Positions 1 to 6,508 of a DNA stretch of 13,535 nt are shown here, piece after piece. The position numbers and the translations under genes were made by a program. The number at the start of each line of letters is the position of its first letter. Positions within the stretch are counted from its first letter, which is position 1. This stretch comes from Lachnospiraceae bacterium (GTDB lineage Bacteria; Bacillota_A; Clostridia; Lachnospirales; Lachnospiraceae). The stretch lies in assembly GCA_024684065.1 (NCBI GenBank), contig JAIKXO010000120.1, positions 1 to 13,535 on the forward strand. Reading direction: 5' to 3'. The notes beneath the pieces were generated by a model, which worked only from the letters and a program-made list of their open reading frames with translations, was not told the DNA's origin and did no database searches.

Positions 1-63
1 GGAAACAAGATCAGATCGCTGGCTGAAGATCTTAAAGATCTTTTAAAGCAAAATAGCTCTTAA
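1..63 (+). CDS. 3' end of a gene, possibly a methyl-accepting chemotaxis protein
   Basis: Frame 1 is open from the left edge through 20 codons to a TAA at 61-63, and a strong terminator follows within 10 bp, so this is probably the true end of a plus-strand gene. The visible tail reads GNKIRSLAEDLKDLLKQNSS, an amphipathic helix. Many chemotaxis receptors end in a similar helical tail after the signalling hairpin, so that is the best guess, but 20 residues cannot establish it. Any protein ending in a helix could look like this. The gene converges on metQ. Confidence 0.45.
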   Translation, partial: GNKIRSLAEDLKDLLKQNSS

Positions 64-70
64 TACCTCT

Positions 71-105
71 AAAAAACAGGGAGTCCTTCAGGACCCCCTG
101 TTTTT
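71..105. terminator. Bidirectional rho-independent terminator between converging genes
   Basis: A 10-bp stem (77-86 with 91-100, one A/C mismatch) closes on a TTCA loop. It is preceded by six A (71-76) and followed by five T (101-105). The T-tract serves the plus-strand gene ending at 63, and the A-tract serves transcripts arriving on the minus strand from metQ. Confidence 0.85.
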
Positions 106-108
106 ATA

Positions 109-227
109 CTAAGGAAACGCTGAAAAAATGCGTTTCCTTAGCAAACGATGCGCACGGACGCACAGAGGAAGGGGCTTCGCCCTGTGCGTCCGGCGCAGGG
201 AAGCGCTTTAATCAGCGCTTCCCTAAG
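109..227. repeat. Compact nested-palindrome element, MITE- or REP-like
   Basis: Three perfect hairpins stand in a row: a 12-bp stem (109-120 / 130-141), an 11-bp stem (155-165 / 182-192) and an 11-bp stem (197-207 / 214-224). The two ends are imperfect inverted copies of one another: CTAAGGAAACGCTGA at 109-123 and TCAGCGCTTCCCTAAG at 212-227. About 120 bp with terminal inverted repeats and no coding capacity fits a miniature transposable element or an interspersed palindromic repeat. No clear target-site duplication is visible. It sits between the terminator and the end of metQ, where its hairpins could also stop or protect metQ transcripts. Confidence 0.6.
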
Positions 228-251
228 CAAAATATATCATCAGATATCCCG

Positions 252-1136
252 CTAATTCTTTGCCGGGATAACGGCACCGTCAAAGCTGTCGGTGATAAAC
301 TGCTTGATCTCATCGGACTGAAGGATCTCTACCAGAGTCTTTATCGCTTCATTATCCTTATTGGCTTCCGTAACCGTAATGATGTTTGCATACTCGGAAT
401 CCTCGCCCTCGCGCATCAGATAAGCCGATGTATCAAGGCCTGCCTCCAATGCCCTGTTTACATTTACGAAGAAAGCGTCAAAATCCGCTGATGAAGGAAT
501 GATATTGGCCTGGTCCATTTCAATGATCTCTATCGGCTTTACATACTCGGTGATCTCTTTTATAGATGTGTCCATGGGGCTCATGTCAGGATTCAGCTTT
601 ATATAGCCCTCACTCTCAAGGACCTTTAACGCCCTGTACTCGTTTGAGGAATCATTGGGTATTGCGATGATCGCATTCTCGGGCAACTCATCCTTAGAAG
701 CATATTTATCGGAGAAGCAGGCATAGGGTTCAACATGAACACCGCCCATGCTGTAAAGCGTTGTTCCCAACTCCTCTTCTATGCTGTGCATTGCCGGAAC
801 ATGCATAAAATAAGCAAAATCTATCTCTCCGTCAACTAACATATCGTTCCAGGTCGCATCCCAGGTCGTGGATACTATATCAAGCTTAATATTTTTTTCG
901 GCAAGTTTATCCGCCGCTGCGTTCAGGATCTCGCTGTGAGGCGTCAGATCCGCCACGCACTTTAATACAACCATATCTCCGGAATCTTCGGCCTCGGCTT
1001 CAGGCGTTTCCTCCGCTTCCGTTTTTTCCTCTCCCGAAGGCGCAGCAGCAGGAGCCGCAGGCATGCCTGCGCAGCCTGCAAGCAGGCTTATGCTCAGAGC
1101 CGCTGTCAAAAGAGCTTCCAATACATTTTTCTTCAT
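252..1136 (-). CDS. metQ: MetQ/NLPA-family substrate-binding lipoprotein, methionine-type ABC importer
   Basis: The 294-aa protein begins with a lipoprotein signal: charged MKKN, a hydrophobic core, and lipobox LLAGC with Cys22 as the lipidated residue. A low-complexity Ala/Pro/Glu linker of about 30 residues follows. The mature domain shows NLPA-family features: the YFMHVPAM segment after a DFA, the IAIPNDSSNEYRAL stretch, and VNVNRALEAGLD near the C-terminus. It should capture the ligand at the outer membrane face and deliver it to MetI/MetN. The ATG at 1134-1136 has a GGGAGG ribosome site about 8 bp upstream. It is the last gene of the operon, 58 bp after metI. The family also contains binders of other small amino-acid-like ligands, so methionine is inferred from family and neighbours. 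Confidence 0.9.
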   Translation of the reverse strand: MKKNVLEALLTAALSISLLAGCAGMPAAPAAAPSGEEKTEAEETPEAEAEDSGDMVVLKCVADLTPHSEILNAAADKLAEKNIKLDIVSTTWDATWNDMLVDGEIDFAYFMHVPAMHSIEEELGTTLYSMGGVHVEPYACFSDKYASKDELPENAIIAIPNDSSNEYRALKVLESEGYIKLNPDMSPMDTSIKEITEYVKPIEIIEMDQANIIPSSADFDAFFVNVNRALEAGLDTSAYLMREGEDSEYANIITVTEANKDNEAIKTLVEILQSDEIKQFITDSFDGAVIPAKN

Positions 1137-1194
1137 TGATCATTACCTCCCTGATAAAAAGTACTGATAAAAAGTGTTTTCTATATAAAAGGCG

Positions 1195-1905
1195 TTATAT
1201 CAAATGCCTTTTTTTCAGGATGCGGTTTGAAATGAAATTTCCGGCAAACTGCACCGCCTGCACTATTACGATCAGAACGATGATCGTGGCAAACAAAAGA
1301 TCATGATTAAACCGGGCATATCCAAAGGTAACCGCGATATATCCGATCCCTCCGGCTCCAAAGCTTCCCGCAAGAGCCGTCATTGAGATAACTATGATCA
1401 CCGCGTTGGTAAAGGCACGGATAAGCGAAGGAAGGGTTTCCGGAACCATGATCTGAAAAAGGATCTGGGCATTGGTGCTTCCCATGGCTTTCGCCGCTTC
1501 AATTTTGCCTTTTTCGATCTCTAAAAGACTGCTCTCCACAAGCCGTGCAAACAGAGGCACACAACTGGCGATCAGTGACAGTATACATGCGTTTGAGCCG
1601 TATGATTTCCCTAAGAGCGCGCGGGCTACAGGCAGCATGACAATAATTATGATAACCTGGGGAAGTGAGCGGAAGCAGTTTATCACAGCTCCAAGAATAT
1701 TATGCACCGGAGCGCACGGGGTCAGCCCGTCACTGCTTGTCATGACCAGGACAAGACCCAGTATAAGTCCGAAAATAAGAACAAAAACCGAAGATATGCA
1801 GACCATATACATGGTCTCCCCTATCGCGGGAATCATGTCCTCCCAGATCTCTGCGCTGAATGAGTGCTTAAGCACTTCCCATAACGAATATTTGTAAAGA
1901 CTCAT
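1195..1905 (-). CDS. metI: MetI, methionine-type ABC importer permease
   Basis: This 236-aa integral membrane protein has about five predicted membrane helices (near residues 30-55, 68-95, 105-122, 162-192 and 202-225). The EAA coupling loop that docks on the ATPase is clear at about residues 136-155: EAAKAMG, then I152 and P155. Length and order match MetI. The start at 1903-1905 is preceded by GGGAGGAAATAA, a good ribosome site. It lies 28 bp after metN and 58 bp before metQ, so the three genes are almost certainly co-transcribed. Two copies would form the transmembrane channel. Confidence 0.92.
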   Translation of the reverse strand: MSLYKYSLWEVLKHSFSAEIWEDMIPAIGETMYMVCISSVFVLIFGLILGLVLVMTSSDGLTPCAPVHNILGAVINCFRSLPQVIIIIVMLPVARALLGKSYGSNACILSLIASCVPLFARLVESSLLEIEKGKIEAAKAMGSTNAQILFQIMVPETLPSLIRAFTNAVIIVISMTALAGSFGAGGIGYIAVTFGYARFNHDLLFATIIVLIVIVQAVQFAGNFISNRILKKRHLI

Positions 1906-1933
1906 TTATTTCCTCCCGCGGGCGTTTTACACA

Positions 1934-2692
1934 TTACCGACGGAACTTTTCATACACTTCGATAAAGCTTTTTGCGGTATCACACCGCGGATTCTCAAAT
2001 ACCTCGGCAACCGTCCCCTGCTCAACAAGACGTCCCTGTTCCATAACGGCCATCCGTTCGCATGTATACTTAATGACCTCAAGCTCATGAGTTATCAGAA
2101 GTATCGTAAGCCCGAGCTTCTGATTGATCTCCTTTAAAAGGTCCAGGACGGATATGGTGGTCATGGGATCAAGAGCACTTGTGGCTTCGTCGGAAAGGAG
2201 CACATCGGGATCGTTCGCAAGAGCCCTGGCAATGCCCACTCTTTGCTTCTGTCCTCCCGACAGCTCTCCCGGATAAGCATCCCGTTTATCGGTCAAAGAT
2301 ACGAGCTTTAACATTTCATCTATCTTTTCGGCCTTCTCTGCGTCCGAGAGCTTCGAGTGCTTTAAAGCGTAAGCAATATTCTGCCTGACAGTCATGGAGT
2401 CAAAAAGATTAAATTGCTGGAAGATCATGCCGATCTGTCGTCTTTTCTGATTCAGGGCATCCTTTGGCAGAGCCGTGATCTCAAGGCCGTCGATGAATAC
2501 GGTGCCCCGGTCCGGTTCCTCAAGACGGTTGATACAACGTACCAGAGTAGACTTTCCGGCACCGGAAAACCCGACTATACCGAAAATCTCCCCCTTATGT
2601 ACAGTAAGATCGATCCCCTTTAAAACCTCGATCGTTTTCTTTTTTGTCGTGAAACTCTTATAGAGATCCTTAACTACAATACAGTCATCCAT
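1934..2692 (-). CDS. metN: MetN-type ABC importer ATPase lacking the C-terminal NIL domain
   Basis: The ATPase of the importer. From the ATG at 2690-2692 the product is 252 aa. Walker A GFSGAGKST is at 41-49, Q-loop Gln92, signature LSGGQ 144-148, Walker B VLLSDE 164-169 and switch His202. A longer reading from a GTG at 2762-2764 adds 24 Cys-rich residues, but that GTG lies upstream of the promoter found here. The ATG has an AGGG ribosome site 8 bp away and begins with the usual MDDCIVVKDL, so it is preferred. Most MetN proteins are about 340 aa and carry a C-terminal methionine-binding NIL/ACT-like domain for trans-inhibition. This one stops right after the ATPase core, with only 28 bp to metI, so the domain is absent rather than frameshifted. 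Confidence 0.88.
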   Translation of the reverse strand: MDDCIVVKDLYKSFTTKKKTIEVLKGIDLTVHKGEIFGIVGFSGAGKSTLVRCINRLEEPDRGTVFIDGLEITALPKDALNQKRRQIGMIFQQFNLFDSMTVRQNIAYALKHSKLSDAEKAEKIDEMLKLVSLTDKRDAYPGELSGGQKQRVGIARALANDPDVLLSDEATSALDPMTTISVLDLLKEINQKLGLTILLITHELEVIKYTCERMAVMEQGRLVEQGTVAEVFENPRCDTAKSFIEVYEKFRR

Positions 2693-2728
2693 TGAGATTT
2701 CCCTGAAACACTTAAAACAACAACGATA

Positions 2729-2757
2729 AATATACCCGTTTTGCCATAAAAAGTCAA
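2729..2757 (-). promoter_or_regulatory. Sigma-A-type promoter of the metNIQ operon
   Basis: On the minus strand a TTGACT -35 box (2752-2757) and a TATATT -10 box (2729-2734) are separated by exactly 17 bp. The predicted start near 2721 gives a leader of only about 30 nt before metN, too short for a riboswitch. Confidence 0.75.
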
Positions 2758-2794
2758 ACGCCACGATCAGGCACCGACCGGGTACTTAATCGTG
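2747..2794 (-). terminator. Likely terminator after the AI-2E family permease gene
   Basis: Bases 2762-2794 fold, in the minus-strand transcript, into a 14-bp stem with one mismatch and two G-U pairs around a CGGTC loop. The outer arms are CACGAT and ATCGTG. A T-rich tail (TTTGACTTTTT) begins a few bases later. The tail is less regular than ideal, so strength is uncertain. The met promoter -35 box lies inside this tail, so the units are packed end to start. Confidence 0.5.
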
Positions 2795-2840
2795 ACGTGT
2801 ATTATAATTCCGGCCGGTTATGCCGGATGAAATTTTCTGC

Positions 2841-4031
2841 TTATTTTTCCAGATGGTAGGTCTGCTTATAATCTTCTACCATCTTCTTTTCGCCTTTTTT
2901 ATGAAGGCTCTTAAAAACAAGTGTCCTGATCACGTCATATATTACCGCGAATAAGGGCACGCCTATCATCATGCCTCCTACTCCCCATAATCCGCCAAAG
3001 AATAAAATGGAGAACAAAACCCAGAAGCTTGAGAGGCCGGTTGTGTCCCCTAAGATCTTAGGTCCGATCACGTTGCCGTCCAGTAACTGGATGAAAATTA
3101 TAAAAATGATAAAGGTCAGGCAATGTACCGGATTTTCAAGGACAAGGAGCAGGGCACAGGGAACGGCGCCTATGAAAGGTCCGAAAAACGGGATGATATT
3201 CGTGGCTCCGATGATCACGGCGATCAGCAGGGGTGAGCTGTATCCCAGAATGAGGCTTCCGATAAAGCAGATAAAGCCGACGATCACGGAATCCTTTAAT
3301 TTGCCCATAAAGAATCCGTTGAATATTTTATCTGCATATAATAATTCTTTCAAAACAGCGTTATACCAGCGATCTGAAAAGATGCTCCTTAAGCAGAGCC
3401 TGGCCTGAGCCGCGAACTGTTCCCTCTTCAAAAGCAGATATAACGCAATGATAAATCCCAGGAGAAGATTCTTAAAAACGATAACGACTCCGGCAACGCG
3501 TCCGACTATCGTAAGGCTGACGGATTGCAGATCGGAAACGGCCGACGTACTGATCCATTCCTTCACATACCTGACTGCATCATCAGCCCATGTATCAATC
3601 GTCTGAAGAATTATCGGCCTGCTGTGCATCAGCTCTTCGAAAAATGCCGATGCCTTATCGAGCTGGGAAGGAAGCACCTGTATAAGCCCCGATATGCTTT
3701 TCGCCAGGGAAGGGATTATGAGCAGAACTATAAGGGTAATAATCCCAAGGCCGATAATCAGGGCGAAAAATACCGAAATACCCTTAACAAGACCTTCCCT
3801 CTTCGTTCCGAAAGCCTTGAAAAAAAGCTTCTCAAGTCTCCGGCACAGAGGTGCCAGCAGATATGCTATCACGGCCCCGTATATAAAGGGTTCCAGAATG
3901 GCATTGATCATACTGAACGCGTCAGAAACGTCACTGAACCTCAGTATAAAGAAGTAAAGCAGGATGCAGAAGGACAAAGCCCCCGTTATAGCGATCGATA
4001 ATCTCAGATATTTTCTGTTTTCGTCTTTCAA
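2841..4031 (-). CDS. AI-2E family transporter (PerM/YtvI-like permease)
   Basis: A 396-aa membrane protein of the AI-2E exporter family (formerly UPF0118/DUF20). About eight hydrophobic segments are visible: two pairs in the N-terminal third, a soluble region around 110-175, and a helix-rich C-terminal half. Family hallmarks are the ATNIIPFFGPFIGAVP stretch at about 276-291, DGNVIGPKILG at 318-328 and the Gly-rich FGGLWGVGGMMIGVP segment near 345-359. Members move small molecules or ions; substrates differ, and autoinducer-2 is not implied here. The start codon is TTG at 4029-4031, supported by AAAGGAG 8 bp upstream. The gene appears to be its own unit between bioY and metN. Confidence 0.88.
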   Translation of the reverse strand: MKDENRKYLRLSIAITGALSFCILLYFFILRFSDVSDAFSMINAILEPFIYGAVIAYLLAPLCRRLEKLFFKAFGTKREGLVKGISVFFALIIGLGIITLIVLLIIPSLAKSISGLIQVLPSQLDKASAFFEELMHSRPIILQTIDTWADDAVRYVKEWISTSAVSDLQSVSLTIVGRVAGVVIVFKNLLLGFIIALYLLLKREQFAAQARLCLRSIFSDRWYNAVLKELLYADKIFNGFFMGKLKDSVIVGFICFIGSLILGYSSPLLIAVIIGATNIIPFFGPFIGAVPCALLLVLENPVHCLTFIIFIIFIQLLDGNVIGPKILGDTTGLSSFWVLFSILFFGGLWGVGGMMIGVPLFAVIYDVIRTLVFKSLHKKGEKKMVEDYKQTYHLEK

Positions 4032-4131
4032 GATCCCGTCTCCTTTGTATCACGCTTTCGATCAAGGGTCGGATCATATTATTTCGGCAGGAAGCCGCTT
4101 ATAAAGCGTGAACAGAAATTGCATTTTTCCA

Positions 4132-4140
4132 AGTATACCA
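4132..4140 (-). promoter_or_regulatory. Candidate extended -10 promoter for the AI-2E family gene
   Basis: The minus strand reads TGGTATACT, an extended -10 element, about 100 bp before the TTG start. No convincing -35 box is seen. The rest of the 256-bp gap between this gene and bioY (4032-4287) is AT-rich; I see no gene or clear terminator there. Confidence 0.4.
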
Positions 4141-4287
4141 CACTAATGCCGCTAACGGAAACGGGATATTTCAATTCTCTTTTTTAATGCGATCAACAAG
4201 ATTAAATTAACGAAGCTGATCCGGAATAATGTTGTAAAGATCTCCTTATGCTTTTTTACAAAATTATTTGTTATAAATATACGTTTT

Positions 4288-4830
4288 TTAATCAAGCACC
4301 GGCCGGAGTCTCTTTTTAAGTTCGGGAGCGGCAAGAAGCACTACTGCTGTTTTTATCATATCAGCAGGTATAAAAGGTATGACTCCGGCTCCTAAAGCCG
4401 CACTAAAGCTGAGCCCTGCCTGGTGCGCAAGCCAGACCGTACCGAAAAGATAGCATACCGCAGTGCCTGTAATCATCCCAAGGCAATGAATCCACCTGTT
4501 TTCGCTGTGTTCAAATGTAAAGCCGCAGATAAGGGCTGTAAAAATGAAGCCAATAAGATATCCGCCGGTAGGTCCCAAAAGCTTTCCCGCACCTCCCGTA
4601 AATCCTGAAAATACCGGAAGTCCCGCAAATCCCAGAAGCAGATAGATCAGATAGCTCATCGTCCCCATCTTCATCCCCAGAAGATAAGTACTTAAAAAAA
4701 TAACAAGCAGTGTCAGGCTTATCGGGACGGGGCTTATCGGGATCGAGACGGATAACGGAGCGAGAATGCAGGTTATCGCAGCCATAAGAGCTGTCATTAT
4801 CATTGATTTCGTCTTATTCGTAATATTCAC
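4288..4830 (-). CDS. bioY: BioY, biotin-binding S component of an ECF-type transporter
   Basis: The 180-aa protein has about six membrane helices and the diagnostic BioY core at about 71-92 (LPVFSGFTGGAGK followed by LLGPTGGYL). BioY binds biotin in the membrane and works alone or with the EcfA/A'/T energising module; no such genes are nearby, so a shared module elsewhere is likely. The start is GTG (4828-4830) with AAAGGCGG about 10 bp upstream. The gene stands alone, behind its own promoter and a BirA-like operator, as expected for a biotin-repressed uptake gene. No obvious terminator follows. Confidence 0.93.
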   Translation of the reverse strand: MNITNKTKSMIMTALMAAITCILAPLSVSIPISPVPISLTLLVIFLSTYLLGMKMGTMSYLIYLLLGFAGLPVFSGFTGGAGKLLGPTGGYLIGFIFTALICGFTFEHSENRWIHCLGMITGTAVCYLFGTVWLAHQAGLSFSAALGAGVIPFIPADMIKTAVVLLAAPELKKRLRPVLD

Positions 4831-4850
4831 AACAGTATACCGCCTTTCGT

Positions 4851-4887
4851 TAATGTAAACCCATTACCGAAAAAGTAGTTTACATTA
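4851..4887 (-). promoter_or_regulatory. BirA-type biotin operator overlapping the bioY promoter
   Basis: A perfect 10-bp inverted repeat, TAATGTAAAC (4851-4860) and GTTTACATTA (4878-4887), is separated by 17 bp. This matches the known BirA operator pattern of TTGTAAAC-like half-sites about 15-17 bp apart in Gram-positive bacteria. The distal half-site covers the -10 box, so bound biotinyl-AMP-BirA would block RNA polymerase. The role is inferred from motif and target gene. Confidence 0.82.
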
Positions 4888-4905
4888 TTAAGGCGATATA
4901 GTCAA
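4877..4905 (-). promoter_or_regulatory. bioY promoter
   Basis: The minus strand has TTGACT (4900-4905), a 17-bp spacer and TAAACT (4877-4882). The -10 box lies in the BirA-like half-site. The predicted start near 4870 leaves about 40 nt of leader. Its -35 is only 19 bp from the -35 of the divergent tRNA promoter. Confidence 0.65.
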
Positions 4906-4924
4906 GATTTGGAAATAATATTAT

Positions 4925-4953
4925 TTGACACATAAGAATTTTTTTAATATAAT
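4925..4953 (+). promoter_or_regulatory. Perfect-consensus promoter of tRNA-Thr
   Basis: TTGACA (4925-4930), 17 bp including a run of seven T, then TATAAT (4948-4953): both hexamers are exact matches. The start near 4960 gives a leader of about 50 nt containing a 7-bp hairpin (4968-4974 / 4986-4992). Confidence 0.88.
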
Positions 4954-5009
4954 GATATCCGTTCTGAGGAGCTTAAGAAATTCAAAAGCTCCGGTGCAGA
5001 GAACAGGAT

Positions 5010-5082
5010 GCTTCCGTGGCTCAGCTGGTAGAGCGGCGCATTCGTAATGCGTAGGTCGCAGGTTCGAATCCTGCCGGGAGCA
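5010..5082 (+). tRNA. tRNA-Thr, anticodon CGT
   Basis: The 73 bases fold into a complete cloverleaf. The acceptor stem GCTTCCG / CGGGAGC has one T-G pair. The D-arm is closed by GCTC/GAGC. The anticodon stem 5036-5040 / 5048-5052 encloses loop TTCGTAA with anticodon CGT at 5043-5045, reading ACG (Thr). The T-arm is GCAGG-TTCGAAT-CCTGC. The discriminator is A5082. CCA is not encoded (CGG follows), so it must be added after transcription. Confidence 0.95.
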
Positions 5083-5090
5083 CGGCGAAG

Positions 5091-5136
5091 AACCCCGTAA
5101 TTACTGGGAAAACCGGTGATTGCGGGGCTCTTTTTT
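5091..5136 (+). terminator. Rho-independent terminator of the tRNA-Thr unit
   Basis: A 15-bp stem without mismatches when G-U pairs are allowed (5093-5107 with 5113-5127) and a GAAAA loop are followed by CTC and six T (5131-5136). It starts 9 bp after the tRNA. Confidence 0.95.
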
Positions 5137-5198
5137 CTATACATTTTGAAGCATATTTGTTAGATTTCGTTAATTGGAATTCAAAAAAATTATTCTTA

Positions 5199-5222
5199 TT
5201 GTGGTAGAAATTGTGGTAGAAA
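5199..5222. repeat. Perfect tandem 12-bp repeat downstream of the tRNA
   Basis: TTGTGGTAGAAA occurs twice head to tail (5199-5210, 5211-5222) in otherwise AT-rich DNA. Short tandem direct repeats beside a tRNA resemble arm-type binding sites of tyrosine integrases, but no integrase gene or second copy of the tRNA 3' end is present in the window. Confidence 0.6.
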
Positions 5223-5513
5223 AACAGATAGAAATATTTTGCAACCTACGGTATAATTTTCATTTTTCAGTCTATAATCGGTATGCATGCTACCGTTGTG
5301 TTAACATATCATCGTGTCAAGGAGCCCGTATTCTGCGAAGTGGTCCGTCAGCCCGTTGCCGGCGGGCATCCCCGAGAGCCCCGCTATGCGGCTCGCCTTG
5401 GCCCTCATTCCCCATCCAGTGTTCATAGCTGTATAATGCATCGTCCCCTGACTGTCCAGTCCGAAGGGAGCCAGCCCCAGCCTGTGCAATGTAGGTCTGG
5501 CCATGCCCCTGGC

Positions 5514-5549
5514 CCGCCCCGGGTAATGTAAATTTGCCGCCCCGGGTAA
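5514..5549. repeat. Two copies of CCGCCCCGGGTAA
   Basis: The 13-mer occurs at 5514-5526 and 5537-5549, 23 bp apart, about two helical turns. Each copy contains the palindrome CCCGGG. The spacing could suit a DNA-binding protein; no function can be assigned. Confidence 0.6.
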
Positions 5550-5623
5550 GGGGATTCTTCGCTCCATGGCAGGTTTGTTATATTGATTTCGCGTCCAGCG
5601 CCTCCCCGCTCCACGCCGACAAT

Positions 5624-5658
5624 CAAGAAAAGGGCGGCCCTTCCTGGAAACGGCCGCC
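5624..5658 (-). terminator. Terminator downstream of the coiled-coil gene
   Basis: A perfect 7-bp GC stem (GGCGGCC / GGCCGCC, 5633-5639 with 5652-5658) with a 12-nt loop is followed on the minus strand by CTTTTCTT. It lies about 120 bp past the stop at 5777. Confidence 0.6.
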
Positions 5659-5776
5659 ACATTCTTCGATGTCTTATTTGTTATTATATTAAGGTGCCCA
5701 TAACCTTTCCCGGCATTTCCCCGAGAGCGCCTGCTATGGGCCCGGCCTGATTCCGGTGCCACCCCTCCTGCCTGTC

Positions 5777-6508
5777 CTACCTGCTCAGCCTGTCAATAAC
5801 CCCCTCAACTGCAACCATGAGCTTATGCCCTATTTCAGCGCAATAGCTTAAAAATTTGTCCTTCAGGCCGCGCGCAATGATGAAGTTGTCCCTCACCTTT
5901 ATGTCTTTCCTGAGCCCCTCTATCTCCTGCTCCTTCTCCTTTACGCGGCCTTCCAGCGCCTCGTAGTGGAGCATCTGAGCAAAGTCGGGGATCTGCTTTT
6001 CAAGCTTCTTAATATCCTTTTCCAGGCCCTTCTTCTCCTTCTTAAGCGCCTTGGTTTCTTCCTCCGCGGCCTTCCTCGCGGCCGTTGCCTTCTTGGCGTC
6101 TTCTGAGCTTCTGGCGCTTGCCGCGGCGGTCTTCAGGATGTTGTCCTTGATCTCGGCGCCCCAAACGGGCTTGTCCCTTAACCTGTCAATCTCGGCCATC
6201 GTCAGCTCCCTCCCCTTCAGCCTCCGCTCCCTCGCGGCCAGCGCCTTCTCCTTTTCTTCCGCCTTTTTTCTCTTGGTCGTATATTCTTCATCCAGACGAC
6301 GCTGCTCCGCCTGGTACTGCGCCTGCAGGTCCTTCAGCCTCCGCTCACAATCCTCCATCTCCCGGCCCTTCGCCTCAAGCTCTGCCTGCAGGGCTGACTT
6401 CCTGTCCTCGAGGTCCTTTATCGCCTTGACCAGCAGGGGCGACTCCCTCTTGTATTCGTCCAGCGTTGTCAGTTCTTTATATCTGAGATTTTCCGAGTGT
6501 AAATTCAC
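5777..6508 (-). CDS. Coiled-coil protein of unknown function, faintly MobV-tail-like
   Basis: A 243-aa, highly charged protein with no membrane segment or signal. Heptad-like Lys/Glu/Leu/Ala sequence suggests coiled coils at about 24-100 and 130-205, broken by AEIDRLRDKPVWGAEIKDNI near 105-124. The C-terminal 40 residues are more globular (FLSYCAEIGHKLMVAVEGVI). The general look of long coiled coil, short break, coiled coil recalls the region after the relaxase domain in MobV/Pre plasmid mobilisation proteins. No relaxase domain is present, so it could be a remnant, a stand-alone protein, or unrelated. The GTG start (6506-6508) has no clear ribosome site and overlaps the stop of the upstream 33-codon frame, so translational coupling or -1 frameshifting is possible. 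Codon choice is GC-rich, unlike the flanking genes. Confidence 0.6.
   Translation of the reverse strand: MNLHSENLRYKELTTLDEYKRESPLLVKAIKDLEDRKSALQAELEAKGREMEDCERRLKDLQAQYQAEQRRLDEEYTTKRKKAEEKEKALAARERRLKGRELTMAEIDRLRDKPVWGAEIKDNILKTAAASARSSEDAKKATAARKAAEEETKALKKEKKGLEKDIKKLEKQIPDFAQMLHYEALEGRVKEKEQEIEGLRKDIKVRDNFIIARGLKDKFLSYCAEIGHKLMVAVEGVIDRLSR

Larger units (their letters stand above)
5365..5738. repeat. Imperfect direct repeats about 350 bp apart
   Basis: GGCATCCCCGAGAGC continuing to GCTATG (5365-5388) is repeated as GGCATTTCCCCGAGAGC continuing to GCTATG (5712-5738). The copies differ by a few substitutions and small insertions. They lie near both ends of the gene-free GC-rich stretch, as the edges of a duplicated or inserted module might. 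Confidence 0.5.
5300..5776. other. GC-rich stretch without a credible gene
   Basis: From about 5300 the composition switches from AT-rich to strongly C-rich on the plus strand. Open frames cross it on both strands (for example 5301-5762 minus), but their translations are rich in Arg, Gly and Pro with no domain-like pattern. A terminator lies inside one of them. The stretch holds internal repeats and several small GC hairpins, listed separately. It may be a decayed mobile-element end or a structured RNA or recombination site; nothing decides between these. The AT-rich part before it (5137-5299) holds only the tandem 12-mer. Confidence 0.5.

Noticed and set aside
2693..2840. SAM riboswitch or T-box upstream of metN
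   Set aside because: The promoter lies within 70 bp of the start codon, and the only large hairpin is upstream of it and better explained as the terminator of the preceding gene.
4152..4334. Minus-strand 60-codon frame with a short hydrophobic stretch
   Set aside because: TTG start inside bioY in another frame, no ribosome site, AT-rich and low-complexity; most likely non-coding.
4944..5144. Minus-strand 66-codon open frame over the tRNA gene
   Set aside because: It is antisense to tRNA-Thr and its terminator; the translated stretch GRIRTCDLRITNAPLYQLSH is a well-known artefact of reading tRNAs backwards.
5301..5762. Minus-strand 153-codon frame in the GC-rich stretch
   Set aside because: Arg/Gly/Pro-rich translation with no fold-like pattern, a GTG start jammed against its apparent ribosome site, and a terminator within it.
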